The notes: generated by a model from the letters alone, not told the origin. A DNA stretch of 64,000 bases from Chitinophaga sp. Ak27 (GCF_012726295.1 NZ_JABAOB010000009.1:62001-126000), one strand, 5' to 3'; counted from the first letter of the stretch, positions 53,833-63,807 are shown. Program-made: numbers and translations.

Positions 53833-55938
53833 ATGAAGACAATCATACAAATGAGTAAGCGTATCATACTTGTTCTTGTAACAATTTTACTGCCGGGATG
53901 GAAAGCGCGCGCACAGCAAGCTGACCAATTTTTTCCTGCGAAAAACCTGGTTACTACCGGTATTTATTATTACCCCGAGCATTGGAATGAAAGCCAATGG
54001 GAGCGCGATATAAAGAAGATCGCTGATATGGGCTTTGAGTTTGTGCACCTTGCCGAATTTGCCTGGTTTAAAATGGAACCTGCGGAGGGGAAGTTCGACT
54101 TTGTATGGCTTGATAGGGTGGTGGCCCTCTGCGCAAAATATAATCTCAAAGTACTGATGTGCACTCCTTCAGCCACTACGCCTGCGTGGATGAGGACTAA
54201 CTACCCGGAAACCTTCATCATGGATGGCCACTATATACGCGGAGAGCAGGGTACACGCGGCCTGGGGTCGATAGTGAACCCTGCCTACCGAAAGTTTGTA
54301 AAGACCATTGTAACGGAAATGGGCAAACGTTATGGGGCTAATAAAAATGTGGTGGGCTGGCAACTGGATAATGAGCCGGATGCAAAGCCTGACTATAGCC
54401 CTTCTTCACAAGAGGCATTCAGACAATGGCTGCAGCATAAGTATAAAACCGTCGAAGCGCTGAACACCGCCTGGGGAACGGCCTTCTGGAGTCAATGGTA
54501 CAATAACTTCGACCAGGTGATCATTCCAAATACGAACCTGGTCGGCTGGTGGGGCAATAATCCCCATGCCCTGCTGGATTTTAAAAGGTATTGTGCAGAT
54601 GTGCAAGGCGCATTTCTCGATTTTCAGGCGGATATATTACGGGAAAATATCTCGAAGGATCAATATATCACGACTAACTATACGGCGGTTTCTACAGGGG
54701 CTGATCCCCGGCGGACGAACAAGCTCGATTTTGCTACCTACACAGCGTATCCAAACGGAGGCACAAACAATATCGGGGAGCTGGGCTTTCGTTTGGGAAA
54801 TAGTAAAGTAATTCTCTTTGCAGCGGAATATTATAAGTCAGTCGGCGGACTTTCTGGCGTGATGGAAATCCAGCCAGGCCCGGTCAACTGGGGCAGTTAC
54901 AATCCGCTACTGCTGCCAGGCGCCGTGCGTTTGTGGCTTTATCACACCTTTGCAGCAGGAGGGCGACTGGCCAGCTCTTACCGGTTTCGCCAGATCAACT
55001 ACAGTGCCGAGCAATATCATGCCGGTGTGATGCAAACAGATGGCATAACGCCTTCTCCCGGTGGAGAAGAGTATATGCAATTCATGAAAGAAATAAAAAT
55101 CCTAAGAAAACAATACAAGCCGGGCGTCGTTATGCCGGAAAAGCTGGCGGCCCGCTCAACAGCCATTGTTTGGAACCTCGAAAACTACTGGACAATTGAC
55201 CGGCAAAAGCAAACCTGGCAATGGGATACCTGGAATTACCCGGTTAAATTCCTGGAAATAGCTAAGTCACTCGGTGCACCGGTAGATGTAGTTCCGGAAA
55301 CCGCAGATCTGTCGAAATATAAGGTTGTTATTGTACCTGCATACGAAATGGTGGATGGCGCTTTGATTAAAAAATGGCGGGATTACACAGCGGAAGGAGG
55401 CCACCTGATCGTTACCTGCCGTACAGGCACTAAAGATCGTATGGGACACTTTTGGGAAGCCGGCTGGGCGGCGCCTATGTCCGGCCTCATAGGCGCCCGG
55501 ATAGAGGCAACTGACATGCTTTCAAACAGCGCTAAAGGGGATATCCTGATGAAATCAACGCACTACGGCTGGAATAACTGGGCCGACCTGCTGGCGCCGG
55601 AAAAAAATACAACCCTGCTTGCCACGTACAGCAACCAATTCTATAGCGGAAAGGCGGCCGTAGTAAAACATAAGATTGGCAAAGGCAGTGTTACCTATAT
55701 CGGGGTAGATACCGATGATTCGAAATTGGAATCAGATGTACTACAGGATATATATAGCGAGGCAGGTGCTACTACGGAGCATTATCCGCCAGGAGTGTAC
55801 GTTTATTGGCGGGATGGCTTTTATGTGGCGGTAAACTACTCTTCTGATAATTATGAAATGAAAGTACCCGGTCAGGCCAGCGTACTGATAGGAGAAAAAA
55901 TGCTGAAACCAGCAGGAGTGCTGGTTTGGAGCGAGTAA
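53833..55938 (+). CDS. GH42 beta-galactosidase
   Basis: Exported 701-residue enzyme with a signal peptide ending near ARAQQ. The GH42 opening is clear (GIYYYPEHWNESQWERDI). The acid/base is E181 in WQLDNEPD and the nucleophile E345 in GVMEIQPGPVNWG. Domain B, the beta-galactosidase trimerisation domain (about 420-640, with VPAYEMVDGALI and GGHLIVTCRTG), and a short C-terminal sheet follow. It starts 4 bases after the GH3 stop, so the two are tightly coupled. The Bacteroides ovatus xyloglucan locus uses a GH2 enzyme to remove beta-galactose from side chains; GH42 would fill that role here. Confidence 0.92.
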   Translation: MKTIIQMSKRIILVLVTILLPGWKARAQQADQFFPAKNLVTTGIYYYPEHWNESQWERDIKKIADMGFEFVHLAEFAWFKMEPAEGKFDFVWLDRVVALCAKYNLKVLMCTPSATTPAWMRTNYPETFIMDGHYIRGEQGTRGLGSIVNPAYRKFVKTIVTEMGKRYGANKNVVGWQLDNEPDAKPDYSPSSQEAFRQWLQHKYKTVEALNTAWGTAFWSQWYNNFDQVIIPNTNLVGWWGNNPHALLDFKRYCADVQGAFLDFQADILRENISKDQYITTNYTAVSTGADPRRTNKLDFATYTAYPNGGTNNIGELGFRLGNSKVILFAAEYYKSVGGLSGVMEIQPGPVNWGSYNPLLLPGAVRLWLYHTFAAGGRLASSYRFRQINYSAEQYHAGVMQTDGITPSPGGEEYMQFMKEIKILRKQYKPGVVMPEKLAARSTAIVWNLENYWTIDRQKQTWQWDTWNYPVKFLEIAKSLGAPVDVVPETADLSKYKVVIVPAYEMVDGALIKKWRDYTAEGGHLIVTCRTGTKDRMGHFWEAGWAAPMSGLIGARIEATDMLSNSAKGDILMKSTHYGWNNWADLLAPEKNTTLLATYSNQFYSGKAAVVKHKIGKGSVTYIGVDTDDSKLESDVLQDIYSEAGATTEHYPPGVYVYWRDGFYVAVNYSSDNYEMKVPGQASVLIGEKMLKPAGVLVWSE

Positions 55939-55961
55939 AAATAACCTTATAAGAAAATATC

Positions 55962-56864
55962 ATGAGTAACAGGTATTTGTTTATTTCAATTGTTTGTATG
56001 CTGGCCAGCCATATCTGCCTGGCACAAACGGATAAAGTGTCTTTACAAACAGACACAACACCCACATTTCCTAACCCGCCAGCTGGATTTAATGTACAAC
56101 ATAATAATGTGCCTCATGGGAAATTGACCGCTGTTCAATATGATTCAAGAACACTGGGAAAACGCAGGGAAATGAATGTGTATACACCTCCGGGATACTC
56201 AGCTGACAGGAAGTATCCTGTGCTGTACCTGTTGCATGGCCTGGGAGAAGACTATCGTCAATGGACAGAATGGTGCCAGGCTGATAACATTATTGACAAC
56301 CTGGTGGCAGCCGGTAAAATACAGCCTGTAATAATGGTTTTTCCCAACTGCGATACCAGGCTGACAGTAACGGATACGGCCCGCGCCAATCGCTCGGGTA
56401 GAGCGGATGGGTTTGAAGGTTACGGAAAACCATTTGAAGAGGACTTGCTGAAAGACATCATTCCTTACGTCGATGCACACTATTCCACCATCAGTGACGC
56501 TAAACATCGGGCATTGGCAGGGTTATCGATGGGTGGTGGACAATCCTTAAATATAGGATTACATCACCTGGAAACATTCGCCTATGTGGGTGGATTTTCT
56601 TCCGCACCTAACACCAATAAGTTTGGTGGCATGTATACAGATGTTCCATTCGTGCCGGATATTAATGCAGCCAGGGAAAAACTGAAACTGCTATGGCTGG
56701 GATGTGGTACCAAAGATGGTCTTTTTAAGATCAGTGAAAAAGCGCACCAGTATCTTAACGAAATAGGTATTCGGCACATCTGGAATGTAGACGCTAACGG
56801 CCACGATAATACGGAATGGGATAATAACCTGTACCTGTTTTCCCAACATATTTTTAAACGATAG
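55962..56864 (+). CDS. CE1-family carbohydrate esterase
   Basis: Single-domain alpha/beta-hydrolase of 300 residues with signal peptide ending ICLAQ. Motifs: NVYTPPGY, YLLHGLGED, nucleophile S189 in AGLSMGG, and candidate triad partners D252 (GTKDG) and H281 (NGHDNTEW). It resembles the esterase domains of the truncated gene at the window start, including the AYVGGFSSAPNT strand. Such enzymes remove acetyl or feruloyl esters from plant polysaccharides. Its place between GH42 and GH39 points to de-esterifying imported oligosaccharides. The exact ester cannot be told. Confidence 0.88.
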   Translation: MSNRYLFISIVCMLASHICLAQTDKVSLQTDTTPTFPNPPAGFNVQHNNVPHGKLTAVQYDSRTLGKRREMNVYTPPGYSADRKYPVLYLLHGLGEDYRQWTEWCQADNIIDNLVAAGKIQPVIMVFPNCDTRLTVTDTARANRSGRADGFEGYGKPFEEDLLKDIIPYVDAHYSTISDAKHRALAGLSMGGGQSLNIGLHHLETFAYVGGFSSAPNTNKFGGMYTDVPFVPDINAAREKLKLLWLGCGTKDGLFKISEKAHQYLNEIGIRHIWNVDANGHDNTEWDNNLYLFSQHIFKR

Positions 56865-56888
56865 AAAGAAAGGTAAATATATTAAGAG

Positions 56889-58478
56889 ATGAAAAAAGTG
56901 ATCGTTTTTTTGATGTTCCTGCTATCCGCCGTAGCAGAAACCTTGGTGGCGCAAAGGATAAAAGATAAGCAACCAGCGGCTCCTGAGCGGATCATTAATA
57001 TAGACTTCAATAAAACAGCCGGCCGGCTCAATACCCAATTTAATGAATGTGTTGGGGCAGGCCGGGCTAATGAAGGGCTTCGGGCAGACTGGCAGCAGCA
57101 GCTGGCTTATGTAAGAAAAGAATGTGGTTTCCGGTATATCCGTATGCATGGTCTTTTAACAGATGATATGGCGGTATATACCGAAGATAGTAAAGGAAAC
57201 CCGGTGTATAATTATATGTACATTGATGTGTTGTTCGACTTTTTACAAAGTATAGGTATGAAGCCATTTGTTGAACTTGGTTTTATGCCCTCCGCGCTGG
57301 CCAGCGGCTCTAAAACAATTTTTTGGTGGCGGGGCAACGTCACTCCACCAAAGGATTATGAAAAATGGGCTGCGCTGGTGAAGGATCTTACCCGTCATTT
57401 TACTGAACGTTATGGTGCTGATGAAGTAAAGACCTGGTATTTTGAGGTCTGGAATGAGCCAAACCTGGACGGATTTTGGGCGGGGAGCCAGAGCGACTAT
57501 TTTAAATTATATACATATAGCGCAAAAGCAATTAAGAGCGTTAATCCGTCTTATCGCGTGGGAGGGCCGGGAACGGCAGGAGCTGCCTGGGAACCGGAAA
57601 TGATTGCCTACTGCGACAAAAATAATGTACCCATAGATTTTATAAGCACCCACGCATATGGGGTAAAGCAAGGATACCTCGACGAATTTGGTCACTCAGG
57701 GACGGTGCTCGATAAGAATCCCATGAGTATCAGTGGCGACGTGCTTCAATCCCGGAAAGAGATTGCCGCTTCCGCGATGCCTCATTTAGAACTTCACTAT
57801 ACTGAATGGAGTGCTTCCTATACTCCGGCAGATCCTATTCACGACAGCTACCATGAAGCGGCATTTGTGCTGCAAAAATTAAAACAGGTAGGTAATGCTG
57901 CCAACTCCATGTCATATTGGGTGTTTACCGACATTTTCGAAGAACCCGGACCCCGCTTTACCCCGTTCCACGGAGGCTTTGGTATGCTGAGCACGCAGGG
58001 TATTAACAAACCGGTTTTTTATGCCTATCAATTTCTGAACAAGCTGGGAAATATTGAATTGGTAAATAACGATGCTACTTCATGGGTGTGTAAAGATGCA
58101 ACGGGAAATATGCAGGCACTGGCCTGGGACTTTACCAATACTCACCCTGGAGACTCTGTGCACAATCAGCAATACTACGTTCGTGACCTTCCTTCAAAAT
58201 CGAAAGGAAAACTGAAGGTCAATATTGCAAATGTTCCTGATGGTACCTATGCCCTTGAAATTTATAAAGTTGGATACCATGCTAACGATGCCTATTCTAC
58301 CTATCTCTCCATGGGAAGGCCTGCTCAACTCAACAGGCAGGAAGTCGAGCAAATAAAGCAGCAAAATGATGGGGCGCCGGTTGCCCGGGAAATTGTTACC
58401 GTGAAGGGTGGCAACTTCGCAAGAGAGCTGGAGATCCGGGAGAACGATGTTTTCTTCCTGAATATGATCAGATTATAA
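56889..58478 (+). CDS. GH39-family beta-xylosidase-like glycoside hydrolase
   Basis: Exported 529-residue enzyme; signal peptide ends LVAQ. The barrel (about 35-370) carries the GH39 pattern: FRYIRMHGLL, WYFEVWNEPNLDGFW with acid/base E190, and LHYTEWSAS with nucleophile E306. A beta-sandwich accessory domain (about 380-529) completes it. GH39 includes beta-xylosidases and related exo-enzymes. A beta-xylosidase is unexpected in a pure xyloglucan route because xylose there is alpha-linked, so it may act on beta-xylosyl decorations or on xylan fragments from the neighbouring PUL. It sits inside the long operon, 24 bases after the esterase gene. Confidence 0.9.
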   Translation: MKKVIVFLMFLLSAVAETLVAQRIKDKQPAAPERIINIDFNKTAGRLNTQFNECVGAGRANEGLRADWQQQLAYVRKECGFRYIRMHGLLTDDMAVYTEDSKGNPVYNYMYIDVLFDFLQSIGMKPFVELGFMPSALASGSKTIFWWRGNVTPPKDYEKWAALVKDLTRHFTERYGADEVKTWYFEVWNEPNLDGFWAGSQSDYFKLYTYSAKAIKSVNPSYRVGGPGTAGAAWEPEMIAYCDKNNVPIDFISTHAYGVKQGYLDEFGHSGTVLDKNPMSISGDVLQSRKEIAASAMPHLELHYTEWSASYTPADPIHDSYHEAAFVLQKLKQVGNAANSMSYWVFTDIFEEPGPRFTPFHGGFGMLSTQGINKPVFYAYQFLNKLGNIELVNNDATSWVCKDATGNMQALAWDFTNTHPGDSVHNQQYYVRDLPSKSKGKLKVNIANVPDGTYALEIYKVGYHANDAYSTYLSMGRPAQLNRQEVEQIKQQNDGAPVAREIVTVKGGNFARELEIRENDVFFLNMIRL

Positions 58479-58488
58479 TCATAACGGC

Positions 58489-58525
58489 CCCCGGGGCATT
58501 ATCCGGTTGAGCGATCTGCCCGGGG
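58489..58525 (+). promoter_or_regulatory. GC-rich intercistronic hairpin
   Basis: CCCCGGGGCA (58489-58498) pairs with TGCCCGGGG (58517-58525), with one bulged G and an 18-base loop. The left arm also contains a self-complementary CCCCGGGG. There is no T tract, so it is not a standard terminator; it could limit read-through, protect an mRNA end or mask the upstream start of the next gene. Confidence 0.55.
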
Positions 58526-58568
58526 ACGCAAGATGAATAGTGAAATAGCATACGTAATTGAAAGAACA

Positions 58569-60536
58569 ATGTTTGACTTATCAAAAAAATGCTGGTCAGG
58601 AGTAACACTCCTGGCTTTTATATTATTACAGTTTTGCCAGTTATACTGTTACGGACAGTTGTCCTTACCGAAAGTATTTGGGCATCATATGATTTTGCAA
58701 AGAGAGATGCAGATTCCTGTATGGGGTAATGCCACACCGGGTGCGCTGATTAAGGCGCAATTAGGAAAGATTGTCGCCACCGCGAAAGCCGGCCAGGATG
58801 GGAAATGGACGGTCCGTTTTCCCAAATTTAAAGCGGGTGGTCCTTACCGGCTCAAAATTACAGAGAACGGAAGAGCTGCGTCTGCCATTACCCTGGAAGG
58901 AATTCTTATCGGCGATGTATGGCTGGCTTCAGGGCAATCCAATATGGAATGGCAGGTACAACAAGCCATGGACGCCCGTAAGGAGATTGAAAATGCAAAT
59001 TTTCCCCAGATACATTTTCTTATGGTAGATCATGATAAAGAATTAATGCCGCAGCCGGATATAGCATCGGGAAAATGGAAAGTTTGTGATACAGCCAGTG
59101 TAAAGGAATTGTCGGCTGTTGCTTACTATTTTGCCAGGAAAATTCAGAGGGACCAGAACATACCGATTGGCATTATTCAAAGCGCCTGGGGTGGTACGCC
59201 CGTAGAAGCATGGACAAGCCGCGAGGCGTTGCTTACTTCGCCGATCACCAACGGAAGAGTATCTGACGGGAATATGCCGGTGCCGGGGGATTTTATAAAA
59301 GATAGTTTGAACGGCATACGCTTCTGGGAGATGATATACCATCCGCAAAATGGTATGGATAAAATTATTCCTGTGCCGGCCTACAACGATGCAGGCTGGC
59401 CGGCGATGGAAGTTCCTGGTTTGCTGAAAGATGCCGGTATTAAGTCTTCAGAAGCGATGGTCTGGATGCGAAAGAAAATCATCCTACCGGCTTCATTTGC
59501 CGGGAAGGAGTTGATGCTTCATGCGGGGCACCCAGAGATGAACTATTCACTTTATTTTAATGGGGAAGAAATATGCACGAATGTATGGAATGCGGCGCCG
59601 GTGCATTCCTTTAGTATTCCGGGTAGATTGGTTAAACCGGGAGAAAATACGGTGGCTATAAGGCTAGCGGTGTTATGGGGAGGTGGCGGGTTAAATCCGC
59701 CGGCGGAGGAAATATATATTACAGATGGTATCTCCAAAGTTTCTTTAGCGGGGAAATGGCTGTATAAAGAAGATCTTGAACCAGCTTTGCCTGTGATTCA
59801 TAACTACCATTATTTTCCGTCGCTGTTGTTCAACGCTATGATTCATCCCCTGATCCCTTACGGGATCAAAGGCGTTATCTGGTATCAGGGAGAGGCTAAT
59901 GCACCCGCGGCTTACGATTACCGTACCCTGTTCCCGATGATGATCTCCGATTGGCGCGCGCGCTGGGGGCAAGGTAAATTTCCGTTTTTGTTCGTTCAAC
60001 TGGCTAATTTCCACCGCGTAAAACCCCTGCCCTCAGAAAGCGACTGGGCTGAGTTGCGGGAAGCACAGACCTTAACATTATCCCAACCCAATACCGGGAT
60101 GGCTTGTACAATTGATATTGGCGATGCTGACAATATTCATCCTGCAAACAAACAGGAAGTAGGCCGTCGCCTGGCCTTATTGGCAGATAAGCTGGTGTAT
60201 AAACAACCTATCGTAGCTTCCGGCCCTTTGTTTAACGGGTTTAAAAAAGTGGGCAATAGTATCCGGGTTGATTTCATCCATACCGGATCGGGGTTATCCG
60301 CTAAAGATGGAAATTCGCTCACCGGTTTTACAATTGCGGGTAAAGACAGGCATTTCCAACAGGCGCATGCCGTTATCGAAGGAAACCAGGTTATTGTTGC
60401 TGCAGAAGGCGTTACAGATCCGGTAGCGGTGAGGTATGCCTGGGCCGACAACCCGGTATGCAACCTCGTGAATTCCGTGGGTTTGCCTGCTATTCCTTTC
60501 AGAACAGATAATTGGAAGGGCATCACTCAAAAGTAA
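58569..60536 (+). CDS. CE20-like acetylesterase (sialate O-acetylesterase family, SGNH fold)
   Basis: The ATG at 58569 yields a direct signal peptide (MFDLSKKCWSG..., ending CYGQ); the upstream ATG at 58533 adds 12 residues and lies 8 bases from a strong hairpin. The product is an SGNH-type hydrolase with the nucleophile motif ASGQSNMEW (S124), a Gly-containing oxyanion strand QSAWGGTPVEAW, the GVIWYQGEAN block and a C-terminal DADNIHP with the catalytic Asp/His. A jelly-roll insert (about 260-400) splits the SGNH domain. This arrangement is found in the CE20 family, whose founding member is a xyloglucan acetylesterase from Xanthomonas. The surrounding GH31, GH5_4 and GH42 genes support removal of O-acetyl groups from xyloglucan side chains. 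Confidence 0.87.
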   Translation: MFDLSKKCWSGVTLLAFILLQFCQLYCYGQLSLPKVFGHHMILQREMQIPVWGNATPGALIKAQLGKIVATAKAGQDGKWTVRFPKFKAGGPYRLKITENGRAASAITLEGILIGDVWLASGQSNMEWQVQQAMDARKEIENANFPQIHFLMVDHDKELMPQPDIASGKWKVCDTASVKELSAVAYYFARKIQRDQNIPIGIIQSAWGGTPVEAWTSREALLTSPITNGRVSDGNMPVPGDFIKDSLNGIRFWEMIYHPQNGMDKIIPVPAYNDAGWPAMEVPGLLKDAGIKSSEAMVWMRKKIILPASFAGKELMLHAGHPEMNYSLYFNGEEICTNVWNAAPVHSFSIPGRLVKPGENTVAIRLAVLWGGGGLNPPAEEIYITDGISKVSLAGKWLYKEDLEPALPVIHNYHYFPSLLFNAMIHPLIPYGIKGVIWYQGEANAPAAYDYRTLFPMMISDWRARWGQGKFPFLFVQLANFHRVKPLPSESDWAELREAQTLTLSQPNTGMACTIDIGDADNIHPANKQEVGRRLALLADKLVYKQPIVASGPLFNGFKKVGNSIRVDFIHTGSGLSAKDGNSLTGFTIAGKDRHFQQAHAVIEGNQVIVAAEGVTDPVAVRYAWADNPVCNLVNSVGLPAIPFRTDNWKGITQK

Positions 60537-60589
60537 AAGGGGACGGAACGTTACTGATTTTATTTCCAGGCATTTCTTTTATTCGCAAA

Positions 60590-60611
60590 ATAAATGTTAA
60601 AATGACATTTA
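60590..60611. repeat. 18-bp repeat, copy 1 (inverted relative to copy 2), within a small dyad
   Basis: ATAAATGTTAAAATGACA at 60590-60607 recurs exactly on the opposite strand at 63808-63825. Here it also forms an inverted repeat TAAATGT-7-ACATTTA (60591-60611). Both copies lie in spacers just upstream of a gene start, which favours a regulatory site. Confidence 0.6.
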
Positions 60612-60712
60612 AATTTTTTAAGATTGCAGTCTGTTGACTATTAATAGAAGCATAGGTACAGGTATCAATGAGCCGGAGCTATTTTTGAGGCAGGCGTGTT
60701 TTCTTAAATTTT

Positions 60713-62140
60713 TTGCGAATAAATCAGAATATCTTGAATAGAAAAGCTGTCGTATTTACCCGGTTATATGGGATAACTCTTGGGGTATTGTGTTCCATAA
60801 CTGTTATGGCACAGTCAAATCCTTTTGGCAAAGCCCTTATCCCGGACATGATTGCGGATGCCAGTATCCAGGAGATAGATGGCACGTTTTATTGTTATGC
60901 AACAACCGATGGCTATGATGCGGGGCTTAAGACGTCCGGGCCGCCTGTGGTATGGAAGTCGAAGGATTTTGTGCATTGGAGTTTTTCTGGGATTTGTTTT
61001 CCATCAGCAGCAGGACAGCTATACTGGGCGCCGAGTAAAGCCATTGCTGCGAATGGCAGGTATTACCTGTATCCTACAGTTAATGGATACATGTATGCCG
61101 CAGTTTCCGATTCACCAGGAGGGCCTTTCCATCTTGCTAAAGGACCTGACACGTTTATAAAACCGTATTCGGCTAACACTTTGCTGAAGTCGCAATCGTC
61201 CCGCCCCCCGGTTGGAATAGATGCGGAAGTTTTTATAGACGACGATAAAAAAGCTTATTTATTCTGGCAATTAAGACATGCAGCCAGGCTATATGAAGAT
61301 ATGGTATCCGTTGACACAAATGTAGCTATCATTGAAACGCCGCACAGGGGCTACTCTGAAGGACCTATCTTTTTTAAACGGAAAGGTATTTATTATTTTC
61401 TCTATACACTCGGTGGCGATGAAAAGTACCAATATGCGTATGTTTCTGGTAACCTGTCGCCGCTTGGCCCCTTTGACACGCCTAAAGGAAATGATATTAT
61501 TGCGACCACCAATTATAAACGCCAGATCTTCGGGCCTGGACATGGTTGTGTTTTTAATGTGCAGGGCACCGACGATTATTATTTTGTTTATCTGGAATAT
61601 GGCCGGGGGAGTACCAATAGGCAAACTTATGTCAATAAGCTATACTTCACAAATGATGGCGCCATCCAGCCTGTTGATCTCACTATGGAAGGGGTTGGGG
61701 CGCTTCATAAAATAAAGTCCGACATTCCCCGAAAAATTAAGCATGCTCTTGCATCCAGTATCCGTACCGAACTAAAAATCAACCCGGCAAAAGATTCTTC
61801 ATTTCAGCGGGTCGAGTATTTTGCACCTTCGTTTGCTTTTGATGGAGCAAATGGCTCCCGTTGGATGGCTTCGCAGAATGATACCGCCTGCTGGTTGATA
61901 GCGGATTTGGGAAAAGTTGACTGGATCAAACGCAGCGACATTTACTTTGTTCGCCCTACAGCCGGACATTCATATATATTGGAATCATCTGTTGATGGGA
62001 AACACTGGACTGCCTGTGGCGGCCATCATGACGTAAGGATACAATCCCCGCACTCCGATGTATTTAAGCTCAAGGCACGTTATCTCCGCGTCAGGATTAC
62101 AGAGGGGGTAGAAGGTATCTGGGAATGGAGCATCAACTAA
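60713..62140 (+). CDS. GH43 glycoside hydrolase with C-terminal F5/8C (CBM32-like) domain, TTG start
   Basis: There is no ATG or GTG upstream of residue 32 in this frame, which opens after a stop at 60686; TTG at 60713 or 60734 is the likely start, with 60734 giving a compact signal (MNRKAVVFTRLYG... ending VMAQ). The propeller (about 36-335) carries the GH43 triad: D49 (IADASIQEIDG), D170 (VGIDAEVFIDDD) and E216 (GYSEGPIF). The C-terminal ~130 residues are a discoidin/F5-8C-type sandwich with WLIADLGKVDWIKR and a SSVDGKHWTACGG loop, probably carbohydrate binding. It forms an operon with the next GH43 gene. Arabinofuranosidase or xylosidase activity is plausible but not determined. Confidence 0.87.
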   Translation: MRINQNILNRKAVVFTRLYGITLGVLCSITVMAQSNPFGKALIPDMIADASIQEIDGTFYCYATTDGYDAGLKTSGPPVVWKSKDFVHWSFSGICFPSAAGQLYWAPSKAIAANGRYYLYPTVNGYMYAAVSDSPGGPFHLAKGPDTFIKPYSANTLLKSQSSRPPVGIDAEVFIDDDKKAYLFWQLRHAARLYEDMVSVDTNVAIIETPHRGYSEGPIFFKRKGIYYFLYTLGGDEKYQYAYVSGNLSPLGPFDTPKGNDIIATTNYKRQIFGPGHGCVFNVQGTDDYYFVYLEYGRGSTNRQTYVNKLYFTNDGAIQPVDLTMEGVGALHKIKSDIPRKIKHALASSIRTELKINPAKDSSFQRVEYFAPSFAFDGANGSRWMASQNDTACWLIADLGKVDWIKRSDIYFVRPTAGHSYILESSVDGKHWTACGGHHDVRIQSPHSDVFKLKARYLRVRITEGVEGIWEWSIN

Positions 62141-62155
62141 GTGGAAACAAAATCG

Positions 62156-63754
62156 ATGAAGAGAAGCATATTTATATCGCTGCTGTATTTTGCATTACTG
62201 CCTTTTAGTGTATTGGGTCAGCAAACCGGCAAATGGGGCGACCAGGGGAACGGAACTTACATAAACCCCGTTATTCCAGCCGATTTTAGTGACCTCGATG
62301 CCATACGTGTCGGAGATGATTTCTATGCCATATCCTCCACCATGCAGTATGCTCCGGGTATGGCCATTTTGCATTCGCGGGATCTTGTCAACTGGAAAAT
62401 AATCAGCCATGTAGTCAACGACCTGACACAAATCAACCCAAACCTGAACTGGAATAAAATGGACAGCTATGGGAAAGGTATCTGGGCAGGTTCCATACGA
62501 TATTACAAGGGTAAATTCTGGGTATATTTTGGTACCCCTGATGATGGATTTTTTATGAGTACAGCAGAAAATGCAGCGGGACCATGGACGCCGCTGCACC
62601 AGGTGTGGAAGGTGTCAGGCTGGGATGACTGTTGTTCTTTCTGTGATAAAAATGGACAGCTGTATTTCATTGCTACCAACTTTGCGAATGACCCAAAGAA
62701 TAACAAGAAGTATAATATACATCTCTTTAAAATGACTTCCGATGGCAAAAGCTTATTGATGGAATCAGATAGCATTATTCATCAATCGCCGGGGAGTGAA
62801 GCCAATAAATTGTTCAGGATAAATGGGTATTACTATCATCTGTTCAGTGAGGTAAAAGCCGAAGGGCGGGTATTGATGATGAAACGTGCAAAAAACATCC
62901 TCGGGCCCTGGGAAATGAGGCAATTAAACCACGTAAACAAAGCGTTGGATAAAGAGCCTAACCAGGGAGGACTTATAGCGTTGACCAACGGTAAGTGGTA
63001 TTTTTTTACGCATCATGGCACCGGCGATTGGGAAGGCAGGGCAGCCAGCCTGCTGCCGGTTACCTGGCTGGATGGCTGGCCGGTTATTGGGCAACCGGGT
63101 AGGGATGGGATTGGCTCTATGGTTTGGAAGGCTCCTAAGCCAATTAATATTCCAAACATGGAGAAAGGTATATCTGCCAATGATGACTTTGATGCACATA
63201 TTTTGCAGCCGCAATGGGAATGGAACTACCAGCCAAGAGCCGATAAATGGTCATTGACCGAACATCCAGGCATCCTGCGATTACATGCTTTTATGCCGGT
63301 AAATCAAACAGGTAGCAATATCCTGCTGAAAGCCGGTAATACAATCACCCAACGAAGTTTTCGCACCACTTCAAATGAAGTGACTATTAAGATAGACATC
63401 CATGGAATGTGCAATGGCGGCTATGCAGGGCTCACTCATTTTTCAACGGCAATGACCTCCTGTATTGGAGTAAAGCAATTCAATAACTCCCGGTATTTAA
63501 CTTATACAAGTCAGAATAAAGATAGTATCGGGCCGGAAATGAAGAATAATATTGTGTGGCTGAAGTCAGTCTGGGACTACCAGGGGGTTAACAGTTTTTT
63601 TTATAGTGTGGATGGTAAATTGTTTTTACCATTTGGAGAGAAGAACCAGCTGACCTGGGGAAGTTATCGTGGCGACAGGATTGGCATTTTTAATTTTAAT
63701 ACAGCGCAGGAGTGTGGTTTTGTAGACATCGATTTTTTCCATTACAAGTATTAA
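62156..63754 (+). CDS. GH43 (subfamily 12-like) glycoside hydrolase with C-terminal concanavalin-A-like domain
   Basis: The ATG at 62156 starts the signal peptide (MKRSIFISLLYFALLPFSVLG); the in-frame GTG at 62141 follows the previous stop directly and is less likely. The propeller (about 33-315) has base D46 (ADFSDLDAI), pKa-modulating D158 (WDDCCSFCDKNG) and acid E215 (SPGSEANKLF). The C-terminal sandwich (about 335-530; DDFDAHILQPQWEWN, ending VDIDFFHYKY) is the usual companion of arabinofuranosidase/xylosidase GH43s. Its layout matches module 1 of the fusion at 19118. In the B. ovatus xyloglucan locus GH43 enzymes remove arabinose side chains; the same is likely here. Confidence 0.9.
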   Translation: MKRSIFISLLYFALLPFSVLGQQTGKWGDQGNGTYINPVIPADFSDLDAIRVGDDFYAISSTMQYAPGMAILHSRDLVNWKIISHVVNDLTQINPNLNWNKMDSYGKGIWAGSIRYYKGKFWVYFGTPDDGFFMSTAENAAGPWTPLHQVWKVSGWDDCCSFCDKNGQLYFIATNFANDPKNNKKYNIHLFKMTSDGKSLLMESDSIIHQSPGSEANKLFRINGYYYHLFSEVKAEGRVLMMKRAKNILGPWEMRQLNHVNKALDKEPNQGGLIALTNGKWYFFTHHGTGDWEGRAASLLPVTWLDGWPVIGQPGRDGIGSMVWKAPKPINIPNMEKGISANDDFDAHILQPQWEWNYQPRADKWSLTEHPGILRLHAFMPVNQTGSNILLKAGNTITQRSFRTTSNEVTIKIDIHGMCNGGYAGLTHFSTAMTSCIGVKQFNNSRYLTYTSQNKDSIGPEMKNNIVWLKSVWDYQGVNSFFYSVDGKLFLPFGEKNQLTWGSYRGDRIGIFNFNTAQECGFVDIDFFHYKY

Positions 63755-63807
63755 AGTAATTATTTCCAGGCAACCACCCTTAGCAGTTTATCGTATAGGA
63801 TGAATAT

